IMG/VR virus record: IMGVR_UViG_3300031951_000235
Coordinates: 1-51,585 of that record
Direction: 5' to 3' (one strand)
DNA length: 51,585 nucleotides
Source of the DNA: a virus
The position numbers and the translations under genes are program-made. Positions 18,398 through 28,000 of the stretch are shown one piece after another; within the stretch, counting starts at the first letter, position 1; every line of letters starts with the position of its first letter. The notes under the pieces are model-generated. The model was not told the origin of the DNA. It worked only from the letters and a program-made list of their open reading frames with translations, and searched no databases.

Positions 18398-19063
18398 ATG
18401 GGATATTTAGATAATTCTAGTGTTACAGTTGACGCAATTTTAACATTAAAGGGACGTGAACTTTTAGCTAAAGGTGGTAATGCATTTAACATTACACAAT
18501 TTGCAGTAGGTGATGATGAAATTGATTATTCGTTATGGAATCCAGATCATCCACTAGGAACTGCATATTATGGTGTTATTATAGAAAACATGCCAGTAAC
18601 TGAAGCAATTCCGGATGAAACTCAAGCATTAAAATATAAATTAGTAACATTACCAAAACAAACAACTAATATTCCTGTTGTTAATGTTGGCAATACTTCT
18701 ATTATATTAGCCGCTCCGGGAGATAGTTCGATTATTTCGCCAAATACAAGTAATTTCCAAGGCGGTAACTCTACATTAGGATATACAGCAATTCTTTCTG
18801 ATTCAACAGTTGCAGACATACAAGTTACTAGAGCATTACAAAATTCAGTTCTTCCGACTACACCTCGTTTCGTTGGCGATAATGAAGATGCACAAAGTGT
18901 AGCAGTAGCAGGATTTGAATTCCGTATTATTGGAAAAACTCAAATGCTTGAAGATAAAACTGCAACAATTACAATAATCGGAAATGAAACAGGTGGAAGC
19001 GTTACAATTAACTTAACCGTTAAGCGTGTAACAACTGCAACAGTTAATAGTGCAACTGCATAA
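18398..19063 (+). CDS. Tail structural protein, conserved phage type
   Basis: 221 residues. The start (VDAILTLKGRELLAKGG, then FNITQFAVGDDEIDY) resembles a widely shared phage structural family with an N-terminal segment of this pattern. The C-terminal third is an Ig-like or beta-sandwich repeat rich in Thr and Val (TATITIIGNETGGSVTINLT). The function within the tail is unknown. It begins a transcription unit with the next gene, 11 bases on. Confidence 0.6.
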   Translation: MGYLDNSSVTVDAILTLKGRELLAKGGNAFNITQFAVGDDEIDYSLWNPDHPLGTAYYGVIIENMPVTEAIPDETQALKYKLVTLPKQTTNIPVVNVGNTSIILAAPGDSSIISPNTSNFQGGNSTLGYTAILSDSTVADIQVTRALQNSVLPTTPRFVGDNEDAQSVAVAGFEFRIIGKTQMLEDKTATITIIGNETGGSVTINLTVKRVTTATVNSATA

Positions 19064-19074
19064 AAAAGGTAAAC

Positions 19075-20391
19075 ATGCAAATGAAAAATTTCATTAAAAC
19101 ATTAAAACAACAACCTAGACATGGGGGTGTACCATCAAATTTATTAGCTGCGGTTGGCCAAGCTAATCAAGCTACTAGAACACCAATTACACCAACGCCA
19201 GCACCTGCTGCAGCTGGCACGTCTGCAGCTTCTACTGCGGTAATTAACGAACAAGTAAGAAATTTAGCTCAACAATTGGCTAATCAAATTATTGCAGAAC
19301 GAGATCAATCACAGATATTAGCAAGAAATGGTCGTGTATTTACAAAGTTTGATCCAGTAAATGATATTATATCAAATCAAACAGAAGTTGTTACTGCAGG
19401 TTTATGGAGTGACAATTTAGCAAGTTTAACGACATATTTTACAGCATCAACTCAAACAACGACACAACGAAGATATTATGTTGATGTTTATCAAGAAACG
19501 CCTAGTGCAGAAGGTTCAGCTGTACAATTTTCATTAGCATTCGGGCACGCACTAGGAAGTGGTTCAGATTCACAAGGACAATTAAATGACTCTGCTGCAA
19601 AAGCAATTTATTCTCAATACAAACAATTATTATTGAATCCGTCAGATACTAGATTTACAACAGCCGGATCTGGAAGTACTGATTATATTTATGTAGTTAA
19701 TTTTAAACGAGATAGAGTTAAAGAACGATTAGATGCGGGTAATTGGGAATTGCCATTAGTTTCAATTGCATCTCACGCTGTAAATGCAACGGGATCGGTT
19801 GTTACAGGTAGTGGCATTATACAATTGATTGATGATTCTTCAATTTCAACTGCAACAGTAGGAGATTCAGGAAAAATTTATAATATAGTGTCTGGTTCTA
19901 TAGGCGCCGGCGTTTATAATCCAAGTGCTCCAGTTTATTATGGATTAGCATATCCAGACTTCGGAACGTTGATTTTAGATGGTAAAATGTTAGATCAACA
20001 ATTGAATTTTGATACAAATGTAAGTTCTAGTTCGGAAGGTAATAATCATTTTATTTTATTTCATTCAATATCAGGATCGGCAGTTTTTACAGATCCTGCA
20101 ACATCTGATCCGTTTGGATTTCAAGCACGTAATTCTGAAAAAGTAACAAGTACGCATTATTTTGTAAGAATTAAAAATGCTGAATATAATTTTTCAAATA
20201 ATCCTTCTTACGTAACTGGTTCAGTGGGACAAATTTCACAAACAACATTTGTTGGTGATCCTAAAACATATATTACTACAGTTGGTTTATATAATGACAG
20301 TCAAGAATTATTAGCTGTTGCTAAATTATCACAACCATTATTGAAATCATTTCAACGTGAATCATTAATACGTGTTAAATTAGATTTTTAG
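19075..20391 (+). CDS. Tail/baseplate protein sharing a C-terminal domain with next gene
   Basis: 438 residues. The N-terminus is basic and then Ala/Pro/Thr-rich (linker at about 40-60), followed by a helix (EQVRNLAQQLANQIIAERDQ) and a beta-rich body. The last 40 residues (YITTVGLYNDSQELLAVAKL followed by SQPL) are nearly the same as the end of the protein at 20458, showing a shared terminal module. That module probably docks to the same partner. A second in-frame ATG lies two codons in. A Ser/Gly/Thr-rich composition fits an exposed tail protein. Confidence 0.6.
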   Translation: MQMKNFIKTLKQQPRHGGVPSNLLAAVGQANQATRTPITPTPAPAAAGTSAASTAVINEQVRNLAQQLANQIIAERDQSQILARNGRVFTKFDPVNDIISNQTEVVTAGLWSDNLASLTTYFTASTQTTTQRRYYVDVYQETPSAEGSAVQFSLAFGHALGSGSDSQGQLNDSAAKAIYSQYKQLLLNPSDTRFTTAGSGSTDYIYVVNFKRDRVKERLDAGNWELPLVSIASHAVNATGSVVTGSGIIQLIDDSSISTATVGDSGKIYNIVSGSIGAGVYNPSAPVYYGLAYPDFGTLILDGKMLDQQLNFDTNVSSSSEGNNHFILFHSISGSAVFTDPATSDPFGFQARNSEKVTSTHYFVRIKNAEYNFSNNPSYVTGSVGQISQTTFVGDPKTYITTVGLYNDSQELLAVAKLSQPLLKSFQRESLIRVKLDF

Positions 20392-20411
20392 ATTTTAAAA
20401 TAACGTATATT

Positions 20412-20450
20412 TAAACCCTGTTATATTTATATTAAATGTAGCAGGGTTTA
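20412..20450 (+). repeat. 9-bp inverted repeat flanking the promoter element
   Basis: TAAACCCTG at 20412-20420 and CAGGGTTTA at 20442-20450 are perfect inverted copies separated by 21 bases. The TATTTATA element sits inside the loop. There is no T-tract after it, so it is not a standard terminator; it could be a binding site or an RNA hairpin near the 5' end of the transcript. Confidence 0.6.
20424..20431 (+). promoter_or_regulatory. Candidate late promoter element (TATTTATA)
   Basis: 26 bases upstream of the ATG at 20458, enclosed by the inverted repeat at 20412-20450. Confidence 0.45.
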
Positions 20451-20457
20451 TACTATC

Positions 20458-22038
20458 ATGTCTCTAATTAATATAGAAAATTCAAATCAATCGCCATATG
20501 ATGGAGCATACCCATCTGTATTTAAAAAAATAGATATTTCAGATGTACGAGTAAATTCATTTCAATCTTATAAGAAATGGACATTATTATCTGGCAGTCT
20601 TACTAGTAGTGCATTACCGTTGCAAGGTATATATTCATCTATATTGCCAGCATTAGGATCTGAATTAACATATAATGATGCTAGTAATATTAATGGTAGT
20701 TTACAATCAGTAACATATTATTCTATTAATCATTTTTATTATAAAAATAAAAAAGAACCATTAAAAACTTTTGGACCGACCGATTTAACTAAAACTTCAA
20801 AATTTTTATATCAATCAGCTTCTATATTATCTATTCCACAAAATAAAATTGGAGAAGGTATTAAAGCTGCATCATTTTCATTTACGTCATCAGTATCTGG
20901 GTCATATGCATCGGATAGATATGGTAATATATACGATATTAATATTTTACCATCATCAATTATATCCGGTGTTAAATTTTATGAAGGATTTAATGAATAT
21001 TTTGACATTAATAGAATTGAATTTAATAAATGGGCAAATATAACATTTGAACCTGGTATTACTACAACAAACGGTAGACAACTTCCTATAGGATTATCAA
21101 GTAAATTTTCGGGCACGGGATATATTGAAACGTCATTAGATGGTTATTATAATAGAAATAATGATTATGCAATTTCATTTTTTATAACGGCATCTAATTC
21201 AACTGCAGATAATCAATTAATAATTGCAAAAGCAAGTTCATCAGTTGATCCAGTTTTTCCGTTTAAAGTTGAATTAAATTCTAACGATCAGATATTATTT
21301 ACAGTAGGCGGCTCAACATCATTTACTACATTTATAAGTTCGTCAACAAATGTAACAAGTTCATGGAATCATATTTTATGTCAAAAATCTGGTAGTTATA
21401 TTCAATTATATGTTAATGGTACTTTAGAATCACAAGCAACAAGTACATTGCTGTATGACCCGATGTCACCATTTAGTGCTTCAGCACGTATTGATAATGT
21501 ACACCCACTTAAAATAGGGGGCTATGATGCTAGTAGTTACAATCTAACAGGCTATTTAGATGAAATTAGAGTCTTTAATAAGTCACTTACAACATCGCAG
21601 ATAAGTGCGTTAAACGACCGAACTGAGGGTGGTACTGTTTTACAAACTAGAAATGTAGGTAATGTTTTTAGTAAACAAGGCATTATTGTATTTTCTAGTC
21701 CAGATTATAGAATACATGATATTTTAAAAACCCCGTATACTGCATCATATCGTAGTACTGTTAGTATTCATGAATTAAGCATATTATCAAAAATTGATGC
21801 CGGCGATTTTAATATGTCAACAAATATTACATTAACACAAGATAATGATCAAACATATTATTCATTTGTATCCGGTAGTGATTTTTCTCCATATATTACT
21901 ACGATTGGTTTATATAACGATTTCGGACAATTGTTAGCAGTTGCAAAATTAGCACAACCGATTAAAAAACGTAGCGATGTTGATATGAACTTTTTAATAC
22001 GTTTAGATTTGGACAATAATATTGTATTTAAAGGATAA
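20458..22038 (+). CDS. Tail appendage protein with LamG-like domain
   Basis: 526 residues. Residues about 215-380 form a LamG/concanavalin-like lectin fold: SGTGYIETSLDGYYNRNNDY, AISFFITASNS, SWNHILCQKSGSYIQLYVNG, then LTGYLDEIRVFNKSLTTSQI. Such domains often bind carbohydrates and, in tail proteins, host surface glycans. The C-terminal module YITTIGLYNDFGQLLAVAKL is shared with the gene at 19075. The N-terminal part is beta-rich and unassigned. It may form the receptor-facing part of an appendage whose base is the preceding protein. The stop overlaps the start of the kinase-like gene. Confidence 0.65.
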   Translation: MSLINIENSNQSPYDGAYPSVFKKIDISDVRVNSFQSYKKWTLLSGSLTSSALPLQGIYSSILPALGSELTYNDASNINGSLQSVTYYSINHFYYKNKKEPLKTFGPTDLTKTSKFLYQSASILSIPQNKIGEGIKAASFSFTSSVSGSYASDRYGNIYDINILPSSIISGVKFYEGFNEYFDINRIEFNKWANITFEPGITTTNGRQLPIGLSSKFSGTGYIETSLDGYYNRNNDYAISFFITASNSTADNQLIIAKASSSVDPVFPFKVELNSNDQILFTVGGSTSFTTFISSSTNVTSSWNHILCQKSGSYIQLYVNGTLESQATSTLLYDPMSPFSASARIDNVHPLKIGGYDASSYNLTGYLDEIRVFNKSLTTSQISALNDRTEGGTVLQTRNVGNVFSKQGIIVFSSPDYRIHDILKTPYTASYRSTVSIHELSILSKIDAGDFNMSTNITLTQDNDQTYYSFVSGSDFSPYITTIGLYNDFGQLLAVAKLAQPIKKRSDVDMNFLIRLDLDNNIVFKG

Positions 22039-22577
22039 TGATGATACGATTAAAACAACTTCTTCGCGAAATGTCTGAAAAAGATTTAGATCGTTGTTTA
22101 GATAAAATACGAAACAAACAATTTCGTTTTATAGCAGCAGGCGACAATGGCAGAGTTTACGAAATTGATGGAGAAGATAAAACATTTAAAATCACTAAAG
22201 AACAAGATGAATATGAAGTTGCAGATATTATTGTAAATCGCTATAATGAATTTACAACATTTATTCCAGTATATTATGTTGACGGTAAAAACATGTATAT
22301 AATGGCGAATGCTTCAGAATTACCAATACGCATTAAAAAATCAATTGATATGTTTATGCAAGATTTTGTTTTGTTTGCTCGCGACGAAGGCGGCGAAGTT
22401 TCTATATTTGATTTTATTTCCGAAACTGATAGTTTAGATCCGATACTAGATAATTTTTTAAATGCATTATATGAAGATGTTAAAAAGTTAAATATTCCGG
22501 AATTTGATTTAGATATTGATTTTCGTTCAGAAAACATCATGATGTGGAATGGTAAAATGGTAATGGTTGATTGGTGA
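22038..22577 (+). CDS. Miniature protein-kinase-like protein
   Basis: 179 residues. Kinase-fold landmarks can be placed: a glycine-loop-like segment at 35-42 (GDNGRVYE), a Lys at 51 in KTFKITKEQDE like the VAIK lysine, a hinge-like stretch YYVDGKNMYIMANASEL, and then DIDFRSENIMMW, where D161 and N166 have the D-x4-N spacing of HxDxxxxN (the His position is D159). MVMVDW gives D178 in the DFG-like position. The chain ends one residue later, so the usual C-lobe is absent. It may be a minimal phosphotransferase, a pseudokinase or a binding protein. The N-terminal LLRE could be a protease-type site. It is coupled to the tail appendage gene. Confidence 0.55.
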   Translation: MMIRLKQLLREMSEKDLDRCLDKIRNKQFRFIAAGDNGRVYEIDGEDKTFKITKEQDEYEVADIIVNRYNEFTTFIPVYYVDGKNMYIMANASELPIRIKKSIDMFMQDFVLFARDEGGEVSIFDFISETDSLDPILDNFLNALYEDVKKLNIPEFDLDIDFRSENIMMWNGKMVMVDW

Positions 22578-22581
22578 TACA

Positions 22582-22589
22582 TATTTATA
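22582..22589 (+). promoter_or_regulatory. Candidate late promoter element (TATTTATA)
   Basis: Directly after the kinase-like gene, 19 bases upstream of the ATG at 22609. Confidence 0.45.
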
Positions 22590-22608
22590 TAATATATTAG
22601 GTTAAAAC

Positions 22609-23493
22609 ATGAAAAAAGATATTTTAGAACATATAATTGAAAATGTTTTATTAGAACGTGTACGTAAAGCAATTGCTGTAAATGCATCTAAAAAAGAAGT
22701 AGAACAAGCAAAAGCAGGTGGAGCTGTGGCAGTTGCTACTGTAAAAATCAAGGGTAAAGGATCATTTAATGAAATTACAAGTAATATATTTAGTGCAATT
22801 TCAGCGACACCGCAAGTAGGTATTAGATCGAAATATGCTTATGGTTTAGGCCCAGATTATTATGTATATGTATATGCAAAGCCGTTAATAAATGTTCGTA
22901 AACAAAGAATTCCAGTCTGGATTTATAAATTTACTAAACCATTTAAAATACAAGGTAATGTATCCTCAGTTGAATATGAAATATATACAGGCCTATTTGA
23001 TTTAGGTGAGTCGCCAATGATGTCGAAAACAACATTTGAAGAAGTATTAAAAAAGCAAGATATGTGGGAACAAGAGGCAATAAAATTGCAGCAGCTTCAA
23101 GCACAAGAAGAAACAGAAGAAGATGAAAAGATTAATACAGCTAATGCAGCACTAGCTAAACGACAAGAATGGTTAGATCAAAATGACACCGAAAATGTAA
23201 CTTTTCCATATGCTTGGCATACGTATGATTTAGCTAAAAATCAACAATTATATAATGTATATAAAGAAACTATCTTAGATAATGTACCGTATTTATATTT
23301 TTATGAAAAACAAAATGATATATTTTTCGTTATGAAACGTATTGATCAATTTTTGCCAACAATTATAAAAGAACAATTGAAACCTAATTTTTCCGGTGTT
23401 GAATGGCAAAAATTATGGGATCAAATTGATATATCAACAGTTACACCAGAAGAAAATACTAAATTACAAGCAATTTATCAAAAAGAAAAATAA
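22609..23493 (+). CDS. Unknown protein with protease-type leader
   Basis: 294 residues. The N-terminus (MKKDILEHIIENVLLERV) is helical and contains IIE and LLE tripeptides of the prohead protease type. The middle is mixed alpha/beta (IPVWIYKFTKPFKIQG); a charged coil (about 145-180, Gln/Glu-rich) follows. The C-terminus is helical. No family recognised. It sits just before endonuclease I in one transcription unit. Confidence 0.55.
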   Translation: MKKDILEHIIENVLLERVRKAIAVNASKKEVEQAKAGGAVAVATVKIKGKGSFNEITSNIFSAISATPQVGIRSKYAYGLGPDYYVYVYAKPLINVRKQRIPVWIYKFTKPFKIQGNVSSVEYEIYTGLFDLGESPMMSKTTFEEVLKKQDMWEQEAIKLQQLQAQEETEEDEKINTANAALAKRQEWLDQNDTENVTFPYAWHTYDLAKNQQLYNVYKETILDNVPYLYFYEKQNDIFFVMKRIDQFLPTIIKEQLKPNFSGVEWQKLWDQIDISTVTPEENTKLQAIYQKEK

Positions 23494-23499
23494 TTAGTT

Positions 23500-23979
23500 A
23501 TGCGAAAAAATCATTTTCATAGTTCTGGAAATTCTAAACGAGCTAACGCATTAAAACATGGTTACAAATCTGGCTTAGAATTATCTGTGTCAATGCAAAT
23601 AAATCAAACAGATTATCCTTTAAATTATGAGACGGAAACACTAAAATATGTAGTACCAGAACGCAAAGCAAAATATACTCCAGATTTTGTATTTATAAAA
23701 CAGAATAGTGAAATTATGTACATTGAAACGAAAGGCCGTTGGACTACGATTGATCGAACTAAGATGAAACATGTTTTAGCATCAAATCCTGGAATTGATA
23801 TTAGAATGGTATTTCAGAATCCGGGGCAAAAAATTACAAAGGGTTCGCCAACTACATATGAAGCATATGCTAAAAAATTAGGTATTCAACATGTTGCAAA
23901 GAAAGATATTCCAAGTGAATGGCTTGAAGAATGTTTGAAAAAAGGCGAAGAACCAAAAAAAGTTATAAAATTCTTTTGA
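23500..23979 (+). CDS. Endonuclease I, Holliday junction resolvase (T7 gp3 type)
   Basis: 159 residues; T7 endonuclease I is 149. The PD-(D/E)XK catalytic set is intact: E27 in SGLE, D62 in YTPDF, E76 and K78 in IETKG. Other family features are YETETLKYVVPERKAKYTP, DIRMVFQNPGQKITKGSPT and the C-terminal IPSEW. The enzyme resolves branched DNA, which clears junctions before packaging and helps recombination. T4 uses an unrelated resolvase (gp49), so this phage carries a T7-type enzyme instead. It precedes primase and the Mre11-Rad50 fusion, forming a recombination cluster. Confidence 0.92.
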   Translation: MRKNHFHSSGNSKRANALKHGYKSGLELSVSMQINQTDYPLNYETETLKYVVPERKAKYTPDFVFIKQNSEIMYIETKGRWTTIDRTKMKHVLASNPGIDIRMVFQNPGQKITKGSPTTYEAYAKKLGIQHVAKKDIPSEWLEECLKKGEEPKKVIKFF

Positions 23980-24151
23980 TTTACGAAAAATTTTTAATAT
24001 ATTGTTCATGTATTAATGAAATTTATTTTATTAATAGATTGATGAATTTATTGAATCGATCGTTAAGCCAGGAATGTAATGTATGTGCTTAACTAATATT
24101 AATTTATTATATTAATTGGAATCCTTACAGAATTTTATTATTATTTAAATA
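23980..24151. other. 172-base intergenic region with hairpin, upstream of primase
   Basis: No gene is seen. GTTAAGC (24062-24068) and GCTTAAC (24087-24093) are perfect inverted copies around an 18-base loop; there is no following T-tract. The rest is AT-rich with short palindromic runs (TAATATTAA, ATATTAATT). It has no ATATTTAT element, unlike spacers before structural genes, so it may hold a different promoter class, a regulatory hairpin or, less likely, a replication-related site. Confidence 0.5.
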
Positions 24152-25096
24152 ATGAAGAATCTTAAGTTATTGCAATTACTCGAATCAGTATTAGGTAAAG
24201 GAAAATCTACTTCTGGTAATAATATTGCATTCTTCTCCCCATTTACTTCACATTACAAGCCGAAATTAGAAATTGATATCAATACAACACATTCCGGCGA
24301 AAATGCTTGGCACTGTTGGATATCTGATAAAAAAGGTCGATCTATTTCTAGTTTGTTTAAGCAAATGAACTTGCCTAAACAATATCATGAACAATTAGAA
24401 CGCATTGTGCAATCATCTCGTTATCGAACTCAAGAAGAAACAAAACGAGAAAATGCTAGTATACAATTGCCGCAAGATTATATTCCATTATGGAAACCAA
24501 AGAAAACTCCTGATTATAGAAATGCAATTTCATATTTAAAAAATCGAGGAGTAACAATGTTTGATATTTTAAAGTATCGAATTGGTTATTGTGAAAACGG
24601 AGAATATTCTGGTAAAATAATCATACCAAGTTATGACGATGCGGGACAATTAAATTATTTTGTTAGCCGAGCTTTTTATAAGGCGGATAAACAAAAACAT
24701 AAGAATCCTAAAATTTCAAAAGATATTATTGGTTTTGATTTAACTATCAATTGGAATGAACCGATTATTCTTTGTGAAGGTGCTTTTGATGCAATTGCAA
24801 TAAAACGCAATGCTATTCCATTATTTGGAAAAATCATTCAACCAGCTTTACAAAAAAAGATTATAGAAAAACGAGTACGAGACATTTACATTTGTTTAGA
24901 TGCCGATGCATTAAAGAATGCAATTCAAATTGCAGAACGATTCATGGCAGAAGGATTAAATGTACATTTCGTAGAATTACAGGATGCAGATGCATCTGAA
25001 TTAGGATTCGAACGTATTCGCGAAATATTAAATGATACAGATATTTTAACTTTTGAGGGCATAATGCAACTCAAAATGGGCATGTTATGGACATAA
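24152..25096 (+). CDS. 61: DNA primase, gp61/DnaG-like, zinc site degenerate
   Basis: 314 residues. The TOPRIM domain is clear: E209 in IILCEGAFDAIA and the D250/D252 pair in CLDADA, followed by DADASELGF. These residues bind the metals for RNA primer synthesis. The N-terminal zinc-binding domain keeps its shape (FFSPFTSHYKPKLEIDI, then AWHCWISDKKGRS) but three of the four usual ligands are replaced: S29, T32 and S58, with only C55 left. Priming specificity may therefore differ from T4. The gene overlaps the Mre11-Rad50 fusion by 10 bases. The start is the only in-frame ATG upstream of the conserved region. Confidence 0.85.
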   Translation: MKNLKLLQLLESVLGKGKSTSGNNIAFFSPFTSHYKPKLEIDINTTHSGENAWHCWISDKKGRSISSLFKQMNLPKQYHEQLERIVQSSRYRTQEETKRENASIQLPQDYIPLWKPKKTPDYRNAISYLKNRGVTMFDILKYRIGYCENGEYSGKIIIPSYDDAGQLNYFVSRAFYKADKQKHKNPKISKDIIGFDLTINWNEPIILCEGAFDAIAIKRNAIPLFGKIIQPALQKKIIEKRVRDIYICLDADALKNAIQIAERFMAEGLNVHFVELQDADASELGFERIREILNDTDILTFEGIMQLKMGMLWT

Positions 25097-28000
25097 GACA
25101 CATAGACACTAGTATTGAAAAAATTGACAAAATATTCCACATTTCAGATGTGCATATTCGTACATTGAAACGACATAAAGAATATCGTCAAGTATTTGAA
25201 AATTTATTCAATTACATTGAAACTCACGCAACTGAAAATAGTGTTGCAGTAGTTACCGGAGATATCGTTCATAGCAAATTAGATATGTCACCGGAGCTAG
25301 TTCAAATGCTTGTAGATTTTTTCAATGGATTTACAATTCCTACTGTTGTTATTTTAGGTAATCATGATATGAACCTAAATAATATGCACCGTGTAGATGC
25401 AGTCTCGCCTGTCTTAGATGTTATCAAGAATCCTAATATACATTTTATTAAAGAAAATGGTTTATTTGAATTAGGCGGTGCTACATGGAATCATATGGCG
25501 GTTGATAAGACACCTGCAGATTATATTCGTGCAAAAGATTTTGATGCTACATATAAAATTGCAATGCACCATGGTGCAGTAAATACTGCTAAAACAGATA
25601 TTGGTTATCAAATATCAAATGAACATGTTGGCGTCGATTTGTTCGAAGGACACGACATTACATTATTAGGAGATATTCATAAACCAGCACAATTTTTAGA
25701 TGCCGAAAAACGAATTGCATATCCTGGTTCATTGATTCAACAAAATCATGGCGAAGCATTGATACATGGGATATTAGTTTGGGATCTAGAACGATGCACT
25801 GCAGATTTTGCTGAAATTGAAAATGAATATGGGTATGTGACAATTGAAACGCAAGGTGCTTCAATTGTCAATGCTCCAGCACGTATGCCACAACGTCCTA
25901 GGATTCGTATTAAATTTAATGATACTTCTGCGGCAGATATGAAAAAACTTATTGCATCGTTACGCAAAAAGTATTCTGTAGAAGACATTACAATTCAAAG
26001 AACAATTGGTAGTGCAGCAACTGCAGCTTCTTCATCATTAGCAATAGGCAATGTACGAGATGTTGAATATCAAAATACATTGTTAACAGAATTCATTGAT
26101 AATCATTTTCCACAAGCAACGCCAGCTGAAATCGATGCAATTCGTCATATTAATAGAACTATCAATTCAAAACTACCTGCAGTAGAATCAGTTCGACACA
26201 CAACATGGCATCCTATATCTTTTGAATTTGATAACATGTTTTCATATGGCGAAGGTAATATTTTAAATTTTGAAAATCTGCAAGATGTATGTGGTTTATT
26301 TGCCGCAAATACATCTGGTAAGTCTTCATTGCTTGATGCAATTACTTATACTATTTTCGATAAATGTAGTAAAACAGGTAAAGCAAATGAAGTATTAAAC
26401 AATAAAAAAACATGGTTCCGAGGCACATTTAAATTTGAAATGAATGGCACGGTATATACTATTGAAAGACGTGGCACTCAAAATAAGAAAAAAGAAACAC
26501 ACGTTAAAGTAGATGTTGATTTTTATACTGAATCAGAAAATTTAAATGGAGAAGAGCGTAGTGAGACAAATAAAAATATTCGTCGTTACTTAGGTACATA
26601 TGATGATTTTATTTTAACTGCATTTTCGTTGCAAGCTGACAACAATAATTTTATTGAAAAGTCTCAACGAGAAAGAAAAGACTTGCTATCGCAATTTTTA
26701 GATATTACAGTATTTGAACAACTTTACCAACTTGCTGCAGATGAAATTAAAGAAACTGCAGGTAAATTGAAAGAATACAAGAAAACGGACTTTGCACAAA
26801 TTATAATAGAAGCTGATGCTATTATAAATGAAAACCATGATACTATTCAATCATTAGAAACTGAAGAAGATAAATTGCAAGAATATAGAAATGACTTACA
26901 AAATCGAATCGTTGAACTTATTGAATCTAAACTTCCAACTACATATGATGGTCCAGATATTAAAATATTAGAACAACAAGAAACTGTATTAGTTGATAAA
27001 ATTGAAACGTTACAATCTGATATTGAAACGGCAGAACAAACAATTTTTGAATTGAAGCAACAAAATGCTTCACAAAAGTCTCTTATTCAATCTCAATACA
27101 ATTTAACAGAAATACAAACAAATATTGAAACGCATAAAAAACTAATTGAACAGCATAATGATATTAATGCGCGCATAAAAGAACAACAAGGAATAATTGA
27201 TGCAAAAGAACGAAAAATTAAGCATCTTGAATCTCATGAATATGATCCGAACTGCAAATACTGTACATCTAACGTTTTTGTGCAAGATGCAATCGAAGCC
27301 CAGGATACGATTGATCAAGATAGAGCAATATTAACAGAATTAGAACGACAGTTTGATGAATTAGAAACAGAAATAGAATTAGTTTCAATATATCAAGTTC
27401 AATATGATGAATTAACACAATATTCTCAGACTATTAAATCAACAGCAACTAATATTGAACGAAAAGAACTTCAACTACAACTTGCAGAATCTGAATTACA
27501 AACTCGAGAATCTGAATTAGAAACGGTATTAGAACGACAAGATTTATTTAGAAAAAATGAAACAGCAATCAGCCATAACAAATTAATTGATACTAAAATT
27601 ACTTTATGTAAAGATGATATTGAAATGTATACGGAAGACATAAAAGAAATTCAATCACAAATTAAATCACTCTTCGGCGCAATTGAAGTTGCAAAAACTA
27701 AACGCAGCACAGCAATGACGCAATTAGATTCATATCGTCAACTTGAAACTGAATATAAAGCATATGAATATTATTTAGATGCAGTGAAGCGCGATGGCGT
27801 ACCTTATGAAATAGTTGCAAAAGCTCTTCCTAAAATTGAATCTGAAATAAATAATGTACTCAATCAAATAGTTGATTTCAATATGGTATTGAATACGGAT
27901 GGTAAAAATATTAATGGATATATTATTTACGATGAAGATAACTATTGGCCATTAGAATTAACAAGTGGCATGGAACGATTTATTTCATCTTTAGCAATTC

